From NCBI GenBank assembly GCA_021777375.1, contig JAJYDV010000003.1, forward strand, positions 1 to 64,000: 64,000 nt of DNA. Reading direction: 5' to 3'. Made by a program: the position numbers and the translations under genes. Positions 53,913-63,041 of the stretch are shown in pieces; position 1 is the first letter of the stretch, and the number at the start of each line of letters is the position of its first letter. The notes under the pieces are model-generated. The model searched no databases, was not told the origin of the DNA, and worked only from the letters and a program-made list of their open reading frames with translations. The stretch is from a bacterium (GTDB taxonomy: Bacteria > Patescibacteriota > Saccharimonadia > Saccharimonadales > UBA4665).

Positions 53913-54719
53913 TTATACCACTTTCTCAGATTGCGTTTCGGTTAGCGCTTTGGTAAGTTTTACCCATTCTTCAAGACTTAGTTCCTGAGGCCGACGGTAC
54001 GGATTAATAGCCGCTAGTCGTAAATAGTCTTCAGTTGTTGATTTGCTTATTTTAAGACCTGCACTAAGCGAGTTCGCGATTGTTTTACGGCGTTGACCAA
54101 ATCCAGCGCCGACAACTCGAAAGAATTCTTGGCTTAAATTAGTTGGGGGTACTGGGCGTCTTTTTAAAACCACCACCTGAGAGTCGACTTTAGGTGGTGG
54201 ACTAAATAAATTCGCGGGGATAATCGGTCCAGGCGTAACCTCCCAGTAGGTCTGAGCAGTCACGCCAAGCAAGGATAGTTTACCTGGTTTGGCACTTAAT
54301 CGTCTAGCGACCTCCTTTTGCACCAGCAAGACACATAAAGATGGTGGATTAGCCGACTCACTTAGCTGACGGATGAGATGGCCGGTAAGGTAGTACGGGA
54401 TATTGGCAACTACTTTATATCCCTCATTTAACTGGGTTAGGTCGTAATTGCGAATGTCGGCGTTAATAAGTTCCAGCTTAGGTTGATTATTAAAGCGTTC
54501 GGAAAGTCCTGCTAACAGACCCTTGTCTATTTCAACGGCTATAACGCGAGCTGCTATACCTAGCAGCACTTCGGTCAGATTACCGGTTCCAGGACCAATT
54601 TCGAGGATATAGTCTTCAGGGCCCAGATTTGCAAGTTCACAAATCGCTTCTAATGAATCACGATCACTGAGCCAGTGCTGCCCAAGGTCTTTATTTGCTT
54701 CAATGCTTTTTTTGGCCAT
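53913..54719 (-). CDS. rsmA: 16S rRNA dimethyladenosine methyltransferase RsmA (KsgA)
   Basis: The ATG at 54719 (MAKKSIEANKDLGQHWL) gives 268 residues. It dimethylates A1518/A1519 of 16S rRNA. SAM motif I 'ILEIGPGTGNLTEVLL', 'VIAVEIDKGLL', the catalytic 'NIPYYLTGHLI', and the C-terminal helical domain with 'FGQRRKTIANSL'. It starts 11 nt after the Rpf-like gene. Confidence 0.94.
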   Translation of the reverse strand: MAKKSIEANKDLGQHWLSDRDSLEAICELANLGPEDYILEIGPGTGNLTEVLLGIAARVIAVEIDKGLLAGLSERFNNQPKLELINADIRNYDLTQLNEGYKVVANIPYYLTGHLIRQLSESANPPSLCVLLVQKEVARRLSAKPGKLSLLGVTAQTYWEVTPGPIIPANLFSPPPKVDSQVVVLKRRPVPPTNLSQEFFRVVGAGFGQRRKTIANSLSAGLKISKSTTEDYLRLAAINPYRRPQELSLEEWVKLTKALTETQSEKVV

Positions 54720-54730
54720 ATCTACTTCTT

Positions 54731-56002
54731 CTACCACCAACTATAGGTAGTCCAATGCTGATAGGCATCATACCAACTGCCGTATTTACTGACTGCATAG
54801 CCGTTACACCAACGAAGCTGGGTGATTGGATCGGTCTCCCAATCGCTTCCTGCTGAAGCCATTTTGTATCCAGGGGTGGCTTGGCAAAGACCATAGCCAT
54901 AAGGAGTCATCGGGTTGTCGGGCACACCAGGGCAATAAGTTTCACCTTGAGCCTTAGTTGGGCACCAGCCCGATTCGTGGCTAATTATATAGTCAACGTA
55001 AGGGTAGTCGCTAGGGGCAATTCCGGCATAAGCCATGTCACCCTTAATACCGGATAGGTTAATACCAACAAGAATAATTTCAGTCACTGCAGGTATTGTT
55101 ACGATAGTCTGAATTGGCGTTTTACTAACTACTATGCCGTTTTGGGTATTCTCCTGGTAAGTTATAACCTCCTGTCCGGTTGAACCATTCTGCTGAACCG
55201 CACTGGTACCGTAGGCTAGAGAGTTGTCATAGACGGTGTCTACCGGCATTGCTATATTTTGGGTTACGGATGCCAGTTTTTCGCCATTACGGATCAGGAA
55301 AACTTCAAGATTGGGAGTGACTGGCGTTTCTAAGCTTGGCATTACCTGGTCATTTTTAGTTAAATGGATATTCTCGAGCTTTATTAGGTCGGCAACCGTG
55401 GCGGCATGAGTATATACGACTACTGGTGAACCGTACAAATTTAGGTCGACCGGAGTTGCCGGGTTAATAACAACCTGCTCGCCGATTGCCCCCTGAGAAA
55501 TGAAGTTAGAGGTCGGGATGGTAGTAACCACGTCCGCCGGATTTAACTTGTATCCCGCCTGTTCGGCGATTGCTCTAGGAGTAGCGGATGCCGAGAAAGT
55601 AAAGCTGTTGTGTCCGTTCTCGGTTATCTCAACCGGTACGGCACGGTAAATGTTAATTCGAAAGTCATACTGGTTAATCGGAGTGGACAGGTTTGGCTCA
55701 ACAACGTCACCCGGATTTAATTTAATGTCTAGCTTGTTTAGTAGCATACCGACGGTTGGTTCGATTGACGGCACAATTTGTTCTATATGGTCGTGATTAA
55801 TGATTACTAGTTTTGGTCCGGGCTGATTACTAGTTTGGTCCGGCTTAAAAATTAAGTACCCAAGGATTGATATAATTAGCAGTCCGGCAAAAACAAACAC
55901 TGGCACAGCAAAAGGGTGCCGGCTGGCATTTTTTGCGGTTTTAATATGGCGCTTCTGAGCTCGCTTAAAGCGCCGTTTGTACAGATTAAACCTTTTACGC
56001 AT
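54731..56002 (-). CDS. Rpf/YabE-like cell-wall lytic protein (DUF348 x3, G5, lysozyme-like domain)
   Basis: A 423-residue exported protein. Basic start, membrane anchor (about 31-50), three DUF348 repeats (about 66-260; 'TVGMLLNKLDIKLNPGDVV' type), a G5 domain (about 265-320; 'YQENTQNGIVVSKTPIQTIV'), then a C-terminal lysozyme/transglycosylase-like domain with the presumed catalytic glutamate in 'YIISHESGWCPTKAQG' and 'YGYGLCQATPGYKMASAG'. It matches the layout of actinobacterial resuscitation-promoting factors and Bacillus YabE. The rsmA neighbour is the same as in Actinobacteria. Confidence 0.88.
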   Translation of the reverse strand: MRKRFNLYKRRFKRAQKRHIKTAKNASRHPFAVPVFVFAGLLIISILGYLIFKPDQTSNQPGPKLVIINHDHIEQIVPSIEPTVGMLLNKLDIKLNPGDVVEPNLSTPINQYDFRINIYRAVPVEITENGHNSFTFSASATPRAIAEQAGYKLNPADVVTTIPTSNFISQGAIGEQVVINPATPVDLNLYGSPVVVYTHAATVADLIKLENIHLTKNDQVMPSLETPVTPNLEVFLIRNGEKLASVTQNIAMPVDTVYDNSLAYGTSAVQQNGSTGQEVITYQENTQNGIVVSKTPIQTIVTIPAVTEIILVGINLSGIKGDMAYAGIAPSDYPYVDYIISHESGWCPTKAQGETYCPGVPDNPMTPYGYGLCQATPGYKMASAGSDWETDPITQLRWCNGYAVSKYGSWYDAYQHWTTYSWW

Positions 56003-56100
56003 GATTGGATGCGGAAAAAGACCCTGAGCTAATCTTCATATTTTGGCAAGCTCTGGACTTGAACCCGCAACATCTGTTTATTGTACCAGAAGACGCCGCT

Positions 56101-58263
56101 CTAAAGTTTTTCTAAAGGGGCAAACCCGACCATTAACCTGCGTGTGCCCTTGCCTTTGAAAAAGATGGTAGCGACATCACCGTCAATTTCCAGCACCGTT
56201 CCAACGCCAAAGAGTTGATGCCTGACGTTGTCGCCTTCATTTAGCTCAATTACATAACGCGGTTCATTAGCTGAAACGCTTTGCTGTTTAAGCAAGGCCT
56301 CTCGGGCCGGAGGAGTCGACCAATCAGAAGCAACCACCGCGTCAATTTCGTTTAAAAAACGGCTCGGTGGATTATGCTGAACGCCACCGAAAAGTAGCCT
56401 CGAGCCGGCGGAAAGCAGATAGAGCTCCTGACGGGCTCGGGTAACACCTACGTAAGCCAAGCGGCGCTCCTCCTCCATTCCTTTCTGATCGTATATCGAC
56501 CTGGAATGAGGAAAAAGGCTTTCCTCCATTCCGGCAATAAATACCACATTAAACTCCAGTCCTTTTGCAGAGTGCAGGGTCATTAAAGTAACTGCATCAC
56601 TATTTAAATCCACGCTGTCGATGTCGCTAATTAAACTGACCTCTTCAAGAAAATCCGCCAGCTGTAGGTCCTGGTATTGACGGGCGACACTTAGTAGTTC
56701 TTTGACGTTTTCCTGTCGTGCTTCACCTTGGGGAGTCCCGTCATCTAAATACTCTAAGTAGTTAAGACGGCGGGTCAGTGCCTCAATTAACTGATAGGGG
56801 CTGGTTTGCGGAGCTTGCTTTTGAAAACTAAGCAAAATATCTCCTAGTTCTCGCAATCCGTTAACCGCTTTGGGACTTAGCTTAGGACAATCCGCACTCG
56901 ACACCAAAGCATCAATTAAGGATTTAGCGGTTGTCGTTCGCCAGTCTAAAAACCGCTTTAAGCTAATTGCGCCAATACCCCTGGACGGCACATTAACAAT
57001 CCGTTCAAAACTAATGTTATCCTCAGGCTGAAAGATTAAACGCAAGTAAGCAATGATGTCCTTAATCTCTTTTCGATCGTAAAAACGCATCCCGCCAACG
57101 ACTTTGTATGGCAATCCGAATCGAATAAAACCCTCTTCAATTGCCCGGCTTTGAGCATTTGTACGGTAGAGCACTGCGAAATCCCGGTAGTTGCGTCGTC
57201 CGTCAAAGACTGCTGTCGCAACCCTTAAGCAGATCGCTTCAGCTTCGGCACGCTCGTCTCTAACCTGGAGCACCTGTACCGGCAAACCATCCCCTGCCGA
57301 GGTCCAGAGTTTCTTGTCGCTACGCTCAGAAATCTTGGTAATAATTGCCTGTCCGGCATTTAAGATATTACCGCTAGAACGATAGTTTTCTTCTAGCTTA
57401 ATAACCGTACATTCCGGATAGTCTCGTTCAAAGTTTAAGATGTTTCGAAAGTCAGCACCTCTAAACCCGTAAACCGTTTGCCAGTCATCACCAATTACTG
57501 CCAAATTGTGTTTATCGTTAGTCAGCAGTTTAGTTAGCCGGTATTGAGCAGCGTTGGTATCCTGGTACTCATCAATCAGGACGTAACGGAATTGATTCTG
57601 CCAACGGGATTGCACCTGTGGCTGGCTTTCCAGCAAACTTACCGTCTGGGCAATTAAGTCATCAAAATCCAGCCCGCCGGCCGTTTTTAGTTCTCGTTCG
57701 TAAAGCGGGTAAACTTTGGCCGCTGCAGCAGCGGTTGGATAGCTAGCTAACGCTAAATACTCTTCTGGGGTAATGAGTTCGTTCTTAGCCGATGAGATTA
57801 GTCCGGAAAGCACTTTTGGCGGAAAGGCTTTCTCGTCTATAGACAGTTCACGACTAACCCTTCTAATGGCCGCTAGCCGATCACCCTCATCGAAAATAAC
57901 AAACGTTCTAGGTAAATTAATCTTATCGGCATCCATTCTTAAAATGCGCACACAGATTGAATGAAAGGTACCCATGAACGGCATAAACGAACGGTTGGCA
58001 GCATTCGCATTAATCAGCGCGGCCACCCGGTTGCGCATTTCCTGGGCCGCCTTATTGGTAAAAGTTACCGCCAGAATCTCTGGTGGTGTAGCTTTCCCGC
58101 TAGCCAGCAAATATGCAATGCGATGGGTTAGAGTTTTGGTTTTACCGCTGCCTGCGCCAGCTTGAATAAGCAGCGGACCTTCGGTACTTAATACAGCTCT
58201 CTTTTGCTCTTCGTTGAGTCCGCTTAGTAATTCAGTAAATGGCTCCATTGAGTCTTGCTTCAT
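56101..58263 (-). CDS. UvrD/PcrA-family DNA helicase
   Basis: A 720-residue superfamily 1A helicase. Motif I 'QAGAGSGKTKTLTHRI', Ia 'VTFTNKAAQEMR', II 'VLIDEYQDTN', III 'AVIGDDWQTVYGFRGAD', IV 'YRTNAQSRAIEE', V 'MTLHSAKGLEFNVVFI', VI 'VGVTRARQELYLL', and the C-terminal Tudor-like segment typical of PcrA ('GDNVRHQLFGVGTVLEIDGDVATIFF'). Acts in excision repair and replication restart. The promoter is of the leaderless type (58270-58298). Confidence 0.95.
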   Translation of the reverse strand: MKQDSMEPFTELLSGLNEEQKRAVLSTEGPLLIQAGAGSGKTKTLTHRIAYLLASGKATPPEILAVTFTNKAAQEMRNRVAALINANAANRSFMPFMGTFHSICVRILRMDADKINLPRTFVIFDEGDRLAAIRRVSRELSIDEKAFPPKVLSGLISSAKNELITPEEYLALASYPTAAAAAKVYPLYERELKTAGGLDFDDLIAQTVSLLESQPQVQSRWQNQFRYVLIDEYQDTNAAQYRLTKLLTNDKHNLAVIGDDWQTVYGFRGADFRNILNFERDYPECTVIKLEENYRSSGNILNAGQAIITKISERSDKKLWTSAGDGLPVQVLQVRDERAEAEAICLRVATAVFDGRRNYRDFAVLYRTNAQSRAIEEGFIRFGLPYKVVGGMRFYDRKEIKDIIAYLRLIFQPEDNISFERIVNVPSRGIGAISLKRFLDWRTTTAKSLIDALVSSADCPKLSPKAVNGLRELGDILLSFQKQAPQTSPYQLIEALTRRLNYLEYLDDGTPQGEARQENVKELLSVARQYQDLQLADFLEEVSLISDIDSVDLNSDAVTLMTLHSAKGLEFNVVFIAGMEESLFPHSRSIYDQKGMEEERRLAYVGVTRARQELYLLSAGSRLLFGGVQHNPPSRFLNEIDAVVASDWSTPPAREALLKQQSVSANEPRYVIELNEGDNVRHQLFGVGTVLEIDGDVATIFFKGKGTRRLMVGFAPLEKL

Positions 58264-58269
58264 AGCTTA

Positions 58270-58298
58270 ATTGTAGGGTGTTTAGGAATTAAGAACAA
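58270..58298 (-). promoter_or_regulatory. leaderless-type promoter of the UvrD/PcrA gene
   Basis: Minus strand: TTGTTC, 17 nt, TACAAT, 6 nt, ATG. The -35 lies within the 3' end of the upstream gene. Confidence 0.65.
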
Positions 58299-58968
58299 AG
58301 AAGTTAGTATGCGGTAAGTGCCAACTGTTACGAATTATTCCGGCATCGAGCGCTATATCCAACCAGACAGCGGCTAGCAATATGCAAATTAGTACCCCGA
58401 TTAGAATAACACGGTGGTTATAGCGTTTTTCTTTCATGTTGATTGGCAGAAAATAACGCTCCTGAGTAATTAGCTGATTAATTTTCTCCATGTGCGCCCG
58501 GCTAACTTCTTCTTGCTGTAATTCAAGGCGCACCTTGGCAGCATCGGATTGAGCCTCCGGTGGCGTAGATTGGCCTTCGCTGTCCGGCTTGGGCTCGTTA
58601 GTTTCAGAAGCTGGACTAGATTCTTGGACTGGATCTAATCTTTGTTGCTCAGACGGATTAGGCTTCTCGGGTTCGGGTTTATCTTTAGACGATTCGGGGT
58701 TATTCTCGGTTACCGGTTTAGTTTCCAGTTTCGCGGCTTCTGAAGCTACCTCCTCTTTGTCTTTAGGAGAATCAAACTTAATGAAGTTATTTCGATTAAC
58801 ATTATCTTCTTCGTTTTTCGGCATTGTCTCGTCTTCGCTAGCTTGGGCAACAAATTCTGGGTCAGACATAATTGGTTTGCGACTAACGATAATTGGTTGA
58901 TTTACCGACTCAGACTCAGGCTTATCGGAGACTACATCGACTGATTTGTTTTTCTTAATTTCTACCAC
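58282..58968 (-). CDS. acidic tail-anchored protein, unknown function
   Basis: A 228-residue protein, Glu/Pro/Ser/Lys-rich and probably disordered to about residue 150. A short helical stretch (RLELQQEEVSRAHMEKINQLITQ) follows, then a membrane helix (about 190-208, VILIGVLICILLAAVWLDIAL) and a short tail. Layout resembles the 25246-26670 product. No family recognised. It follows tpiA closely. Confidence 0.7.
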   Translation of the reverse strand: MVEIKKNKSVDVVSDKPESESVNQPIIVSRKPIMSDPEFVAQASEDETMPKNEEDNVNRNNFIKFDSPKDKEEVASEAAKLETKPVTENNPESSKDKPEPEKPNPSEQQRLDPVQESSPASETNEPKPDSEGQSTPPEAQSDAAKVRLELQQEEVSRAHMEKINQLITQERYFLPINMKEKRYNHRVILIGVLICILLAAVWLDIALDAGIIRNSWHLPHTNFFVLNS

Positions 58969-58980
58969 TGGAAATTTCCC

Positions 58981-59778
58981 CTAATTTTGCGATTGCTCCG
59001 TTTTGGGCTCGCCTAATGAAGCTATATGGACCCCAGTCACAATATCGCTGAAACGTTCATAATTTAGGCTTGCCCGACCGACCAATAAACCATCAACACC
59101 CTTAACCTCCATAATAGCCGCTACGTATTCCGGCTCATCGCTACCACCGTACAAAATACGTACCGCCTCTTCGGTTGTTTGCCCGTAAAGTTCTCTTACC
59201 TGAAATCTAATCCAACTAACCGCTTCGGCTATAGCTTCCGGCGGTGCCGGCTCATCAGCACCAATTGCCCACACCGGTTCGTAGGCAATCACAACATTTT
59301 CTACGTCTTGACTGGTAAGATTGGCTAGTGCAGTGACCACTTGGTCGTGGAGTACTTGTTTTGTCTCTCTTTGGGAGCGTTCTTCCTTGGTTTCACCAAC
59401 GCACAGAATTGGAATAATGCCGTTACGTACCGCGGCGGCAACCTTATCCCTAACCTCATCTAAACTCTCGTGGAAGTAACGGCGGCGTTCAGAATGACCG
59501 ATAATCGCGTAATGTACAAGACCGCGCATCTGGCTTAAAGAAACCGCTCCCGTGTAGGCTCCTTCGTCTATAAAGTAACCATCCTGAGCGGCCAGACGGA
59601 ATTTTCGGTGGTCAATTTCCTGGCTTATCGGCTGTAGACTTAGGTAATTAGGAGACAGAACAACTTCTACCCCGCGATGCACTTTTATAACTTTATTTAA
59701 GCGATTAACTAGCAAGCTTGATTCATGTACGCTTAAGTACATTTTCCAATTAGCCACCACTAATTTAACTCTACTCAT
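58981..59778 (-). CDS. tpiA: triosephosphate isomerase
   Basis: A 265-residue TIM barrel interconverting DHAP and GAP. N-terminal 'VVANWKMYLS' (Asn/Lys), catalytic His in 'AIIGHSERRRYF', catalytic Glu in 'VIAYEPVWAIG', phosphate loops 'ILYGGS' and 'GLLVGRASL'. First of the pyk-pgk-tpiA run read backwards; Shine-Dalgarno AAGG present. Confidence 0.96.
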   Translation of the reverse strand: MSRVKLVVANWKMYLSVHESSLLVNRLNKVIKVHRGVEVVLSPNYLSLQPISQEIDHRKFRLAAQDGYFIDEGAYTGAVSLSQMRGLVHYAIIGHSERRRYFHESLDEVRDKVAAAVRNGIIPILCVGETKEERSQRETKQVLHDQVVTALANLTSQDVENVVIAYEPVWAIGADEPAPPEAIAEAVSWIRFQVRELYGQTTEEAVRILYGGSDEPEYVAAIMEVKGVDGLLVGRASLNYERFSDIVTGVHIASLGEPKTEQSQN

Positions 59779-59798
59779 AATGCTTACCTTATTGTACC

Positions 59799-61082
59799 CT
59801 ATTTATCCTCCAGAGCTTCGACTCCGGGAAGTTTACGCCCAGCCATCAATTCAAGACTGGCTCCGCCACCGGTTGAAACATGATCAAACTGATCAATTAA
59901 TCCACGGCTTTCAATGTAACCAACCGTATCACCGCCACCGACTAGACTAAACGGGCGGTAACCAAATTGGCCAAGTAAGGCATCAACAATTAGCTCGGTA
60001 CCGTGGGCAAAGGGTCCGCTTGCATCAATCAGAGAGGATACTTCTGTTACCCCCATTGTGCCATTCCATACTACGGTACTTACTTGTTGCATTGCACCGG
60101 CAATGAATGAGCCGCTAAAAGGTCCGATGTCCAGAATTCGTTCATGCTTGGCTATGCTAATCGCACCATGCGGTACTCGTCTGGGATAATTTTCTATTTC
60201 GGCGACAACGTGCGTACTGAAGTCGACAATTCTAGTCTTTGCATTTGACTCAATCTTCTCAGCTACCACCGCATCGCGCGGCAATACGAACACAAAACGC
60301 CGCTTTTTTGCTTCCTGGTCAGCTAAACGGAGGATGTCTCTAGCAAGCGGCAGGTCGTTGGAGGCTACTAGACTATCGCCAATAAAAAGTCCTTGGGCAC
60401 TTAAAAAGGTATTTCCCATAGCACCGCCAATGGCTACAATGTCGGAAATTTCAATAAATCTTTTTATTAAATCGAGCTTGTCGGCAATTTTTGCGCCGCC
60501 AATAATTGCCATTAACGGACGTTTAGGATTAGCCATTACATCGGTAATCGTATCAACCTCGCGTTTAAGCAAAAACCCGGCTACGGAAGGTAGGACGCGG
60601 GTAATTGCATCCGTCGAAGCGTGCTTACGGTGAACTACGCCGAAGCCGTCTTGAACAAACAGATCGGCCCCTTTAGCCAGTAACTTTGCAAAGCTCTCAG
60701 AGTTCTCTTCCTCTTCAGGATGAAAGCGTAGATTTTCGCAGAGTACTACTCCGCCGGGTGCTAATTTAGTTAGGGCTGCCTCAACTGGTTTACCGATACA
60801 ATCTTTGGCAAACTCCACTTTAACGCCCAGCATGCGTTCCAGAACTTGTGCTACCGGATGCAAAGAGAAATCAGAATTAAACCGACCTTCTGGACGACCC
60901 AAATGCGAGATTAGAATCGGTTTAGCTTCGTGCTCCAGTAAATATTTAATGGTCGGCAGGGCTTGTTTGATTCTATATGCATCAGCGACTTTACCGTCCT
61001 TAATAGGTACGTTAAAGTCAGTGCGCACTAATACCGTCTTACCGTTAACCGAAACGTCTTCAAGTGTTTTTTTAACAAACAT
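59799..61082 (-). CDS. pgk: phosphoglycerate kinase
   Basis: A 427-residue bilobal kinase making ATP from 1,3-bisphosphoglycerate. 'VLVRTDFNVPI', 'LISHLGRPEGRFN' (substrate arginines), 'LCENLRFHPEE', 'AIIGGAKIADKL', 'VVWNGTMGVTE' and 'GGGDTVGYI'. One base separates it from pyk. Confidence 0.96.
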   Translation of the reverse strand: MFVKKTLEDVSVNGKTVLVRTDFNVPIKDGKVADAYRIKQALPTIKYLLEHEAKPILISHLGRPEGRFNSDFSLHPVAQVLERMLGVKVEFAKDCIGKPVEAALTKLAPGGVVLCENLRFHPEEEENSESFAKLLAKGADLFVQDGFGVVHRKHASTDAITRVLPSVAGFLLKREVDTITDVMANPKRPLMAIIGGAKIADKLDLIKRFIEISDIVAIGGAMGNTFLSAQGLFIGDSLVASNDLPLARDILRLADQEAKKRRFVFVLPRDAVVAEKIESNAKTRIVDFSTHVVAEIENYPRRVPHGAISIAKHERILDIGPFSGSFIAGAMQQVSTVVWNGTMGVTEVSSLIDASGPFAHGTELIVDALLGQFGYRPFSLVGGGDTVGYIESRGLIDQFDHVSTGGGASLELMAGRKLPGVEALEDK

Positions 61083-61083
61083 A

Positions 61084-62520
61084 CTACTCTAGCATCCTTA
61101 CTTTAATGGTATCGGTAGTGCCGACTACGCCCGGTTGTTGACCAGACACCGTAACTATTACGTCGCCTTTGTTAAAGACATGAGTATCTCTCAAGTAATC
61201 CGTAAGTTTAACGGCAGCTTTGTTGGTTGCCGGTCGTATGAAACTATCCACTCCGAAGACAATTGCAAGTTGCTGGGCACTACGTTCTAGATTGGTTACG
61301 GCAATCAGAGGCGTATTTGGACGCCTCGCGGCAATGCTCAATGCTGTAGCGCCGGTTTTAGTTTCAGCAACTATGGCTTTTGCTTTTACGATTTGGGTAA
61401 GTTTAATAATCGCTTCGGTAATTGCGTCTTGAATCGACTGATTAGAGTTAGCCCCGTCAAAATTGACTAAGTATGGAGAGTGGCTTTCGGTGTAGCTAAT
61501 AATCCGCCGCATCGTTTTGACGGCCTCTAACGGGTAACGACCGTCGGCGGTTTCTTCACTAAGCATCAGACAGTCTGCGCCAATCAGTACAGCTGTAGCA
61601 ACGTCAGATACTTCGGCCCTGGACGGTTCCATTTCATGGGTCATACTAATCAGCATCTGGGTGGCAACGATTGTCGGTTTGGCATATTGCTGCCCGAGAG
61701 TAATGATTTTGCGTTGCACCAAGGGAATGCTCTCGGCCGGTGTTTCTACGGCTAAATCGCCGCGGGCAATCATCACTAAATCCGTTTCTTTTATTATGTC
61801 CTCCAGGTTGTCGAGAGCGGCTTTGGTTTCAATCTTCGCAATAATCCGGGCATTGAAATTGATGGTCGAGAGGATTCGTCTAAGCTGTTTAATGTCCTCG
61901 GCCGACTGCACAAAACTGAGTGCAACATAGTCAATATCCTGATTTGAACCCCATATCAGGTCGGCTCTATCTTTCGGTGTAATAACATCTCCAGCGAAAT
62001 CTGTATCGGGCAGGTTTATGCCTTTGCGCTTGATTAGCATCCCGTCATTTTGAACTTCTACATAAACCTCGCCATTCCTAATAGCCGTAACGTGGCTTAT
62101 TACGCGACCGTCAAACAGCATTACTCTTTCACCACGTTTTACCTTAGAACTGAGATCATATTGGGTCGGCAGATGCCCACCATTACTAAAGTCGGCGTTG
62201 TGTTCAAGGACTAGGGTTTGGCCACGCTTTACTTCAAGCGCACCATCGAAATCTCCTAGGCGCATTTTCGGACCTTGAAGGTCTTGAACAATTGACACAT
62301 AAACACCCAGCTCACTCGCGGCTTTACGTACCCATTTAATCTGTTCGCCTTTTTCTTTGTGAGTTCCGTGTGAAAAATTGAGTCTAAAGCCGTTAACGCC
62401 GCTTTTTATTAACTCTAAAACCAACTCATAGCTACTGGTCGCTGGACCTAGCGTAGCTAAGATTTTGGTTAGTCTACGCTCACTTGAAACTTCTGGTTTT
62501 ATTATTTTATTGCCCACCAT
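61084..62520 (-). CDS. pyk: pyruvate kinase
   Basis: A 478-residue enzyme transferring phosphate from PEP to ADP. 'TKILATLGPATSSYELV', 'GFRLNFSHGTHKEK', the catalytic lysine in 'ARIIAKIETKAALDNLE', 'DLVMIARGDLAVETP', 'PTIVATQMLISM', and the C-terminal domain ending 'QPGVVGTTDTIKV'. The allosteric domain is short. TATACT lies 9 nt before the region of the ATG. Confidence 0.96.
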   Translation of the reverse strand: MVGNKIIKPEVSSERRLTKILATLGPATSSYELVLELIKSGVNGFRLNFSHGTHKEKGEQIKWVRKAASELGVYVSIVQDLQGPKMRLGDFDGALEVKRGQTLVLEHNADFSNGGHLPTQYDLSSKVKRGERVMLFDGRVISHVTAIRNGEVYVEVQNDGMLIKRKGINLPDTDFAGDVITPKDRADLIWGSNQDIDYVALSFVQSAEDIKQLRRILSTINFNARIIAKIETKAALDNLEDIIKETDLVMIARGDLAVETPAESIPLVQRKIITLGQQYAKPTIVATQMLISMTHEMEPSRAEVSDVATAVLIGADCLMLSEETADGRYPLEAVKTMRRIISYTESHSPYLVNFDGANSNQSIQDAITEAIIKLTQIVKAKAIVAETKTGATALSIAARRPNTPLIAVTNLERSAQQLAIVFGVDSFIRPATNKAAVKLTDYLRDTHVFNKGDVIVTVSGQQPGVVGTTDTIKVRMLE

Positions 62521-62567
62521 TCGCCTATAAGTATATGAGTGACAGGCCTAAATTTAAAGCCTTACGG

Positions 62568-63041
62568 CTAGTTATGGATAAAGTTGTACTGGCTGGCCGA
62601 CTGGGGAGACATGATTCGAGTGTCTACTTCATCCCAACCTACACGGTTCATTTCAGATATCGTCCAGGCGCCGGTTTGGGAGTTTACACTCTCGACAAAA
62701 GCTACGTGTCCAAGTCCGCCGGGTGCCTGAGAGTCCTGCATAATGGCTCCGAAGCTAGGCACGTGATCAACCAGGTAGCCATCTGCTGAGGCGCGCGTTG
62801 CCCAGGTAATCGCATTGCCCCAGCTGTTTGGTATTGGCTCACCAATTTGGATACGCCGTAGAGCTACCCAGTAAGTACACTCACCGTACTCATAGGCATC
62901 TGAGGTGTTAGCTGGCAAGTCAAACAAACTAATTGCTGCGGAGGCCAAGGCGCCAACATTCGTCGCCGTGAGCAAGGTAATAATTGGCATACCCGCCATA
63001 AAGATAACTACCCCTACTGCAATAGCAACCATTTTTTTCAT
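62568..63041 (-). CDS. secreted CHAP-domain peptidoglycan hydrolase next to virB4
   Basis: A 157-residue protein with an N-terminal signal or anchor (residues 4-30) and a compact CHAP domain: catalytic cysteine in 'YEYGECTYWVALRR', histidine in 'GLGHVAFVESV', and 'WTISEMN'. No LysM or other binding repeat. Its ATG overlaps the VirB4 stop (ATGA), so it is likely the wall-opening hydrolase of that secretion apparatus, as VirB1-type enzymes are elsewhere (inference). Confidence 0.88.
   Translation of the reverse strand: MKKMVAIAVGVVIFMAGMPIITLLTATNVGALASAAISLFDLPANTSDAYEYGECTYWVALRRIQIGEPIPNSWGNAITWATRASADGYLVDHVPSFGAIMQDSQAPGGLGHVAFVESVNSQTGAWTISEMNRVGWDEVDTRIMSPQSASQYNFIHN

Noticed and set aside
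56040-56076. tRNA-like 3' half on the minus strand (GGGTTCAAGTCC) between the UvrD/PcrA and Rpf-like genes
   Set aside because: The T-stem has mismatches and there is no CCA, D-arm or acceptor partner. At most a decayed tRNA fragment.
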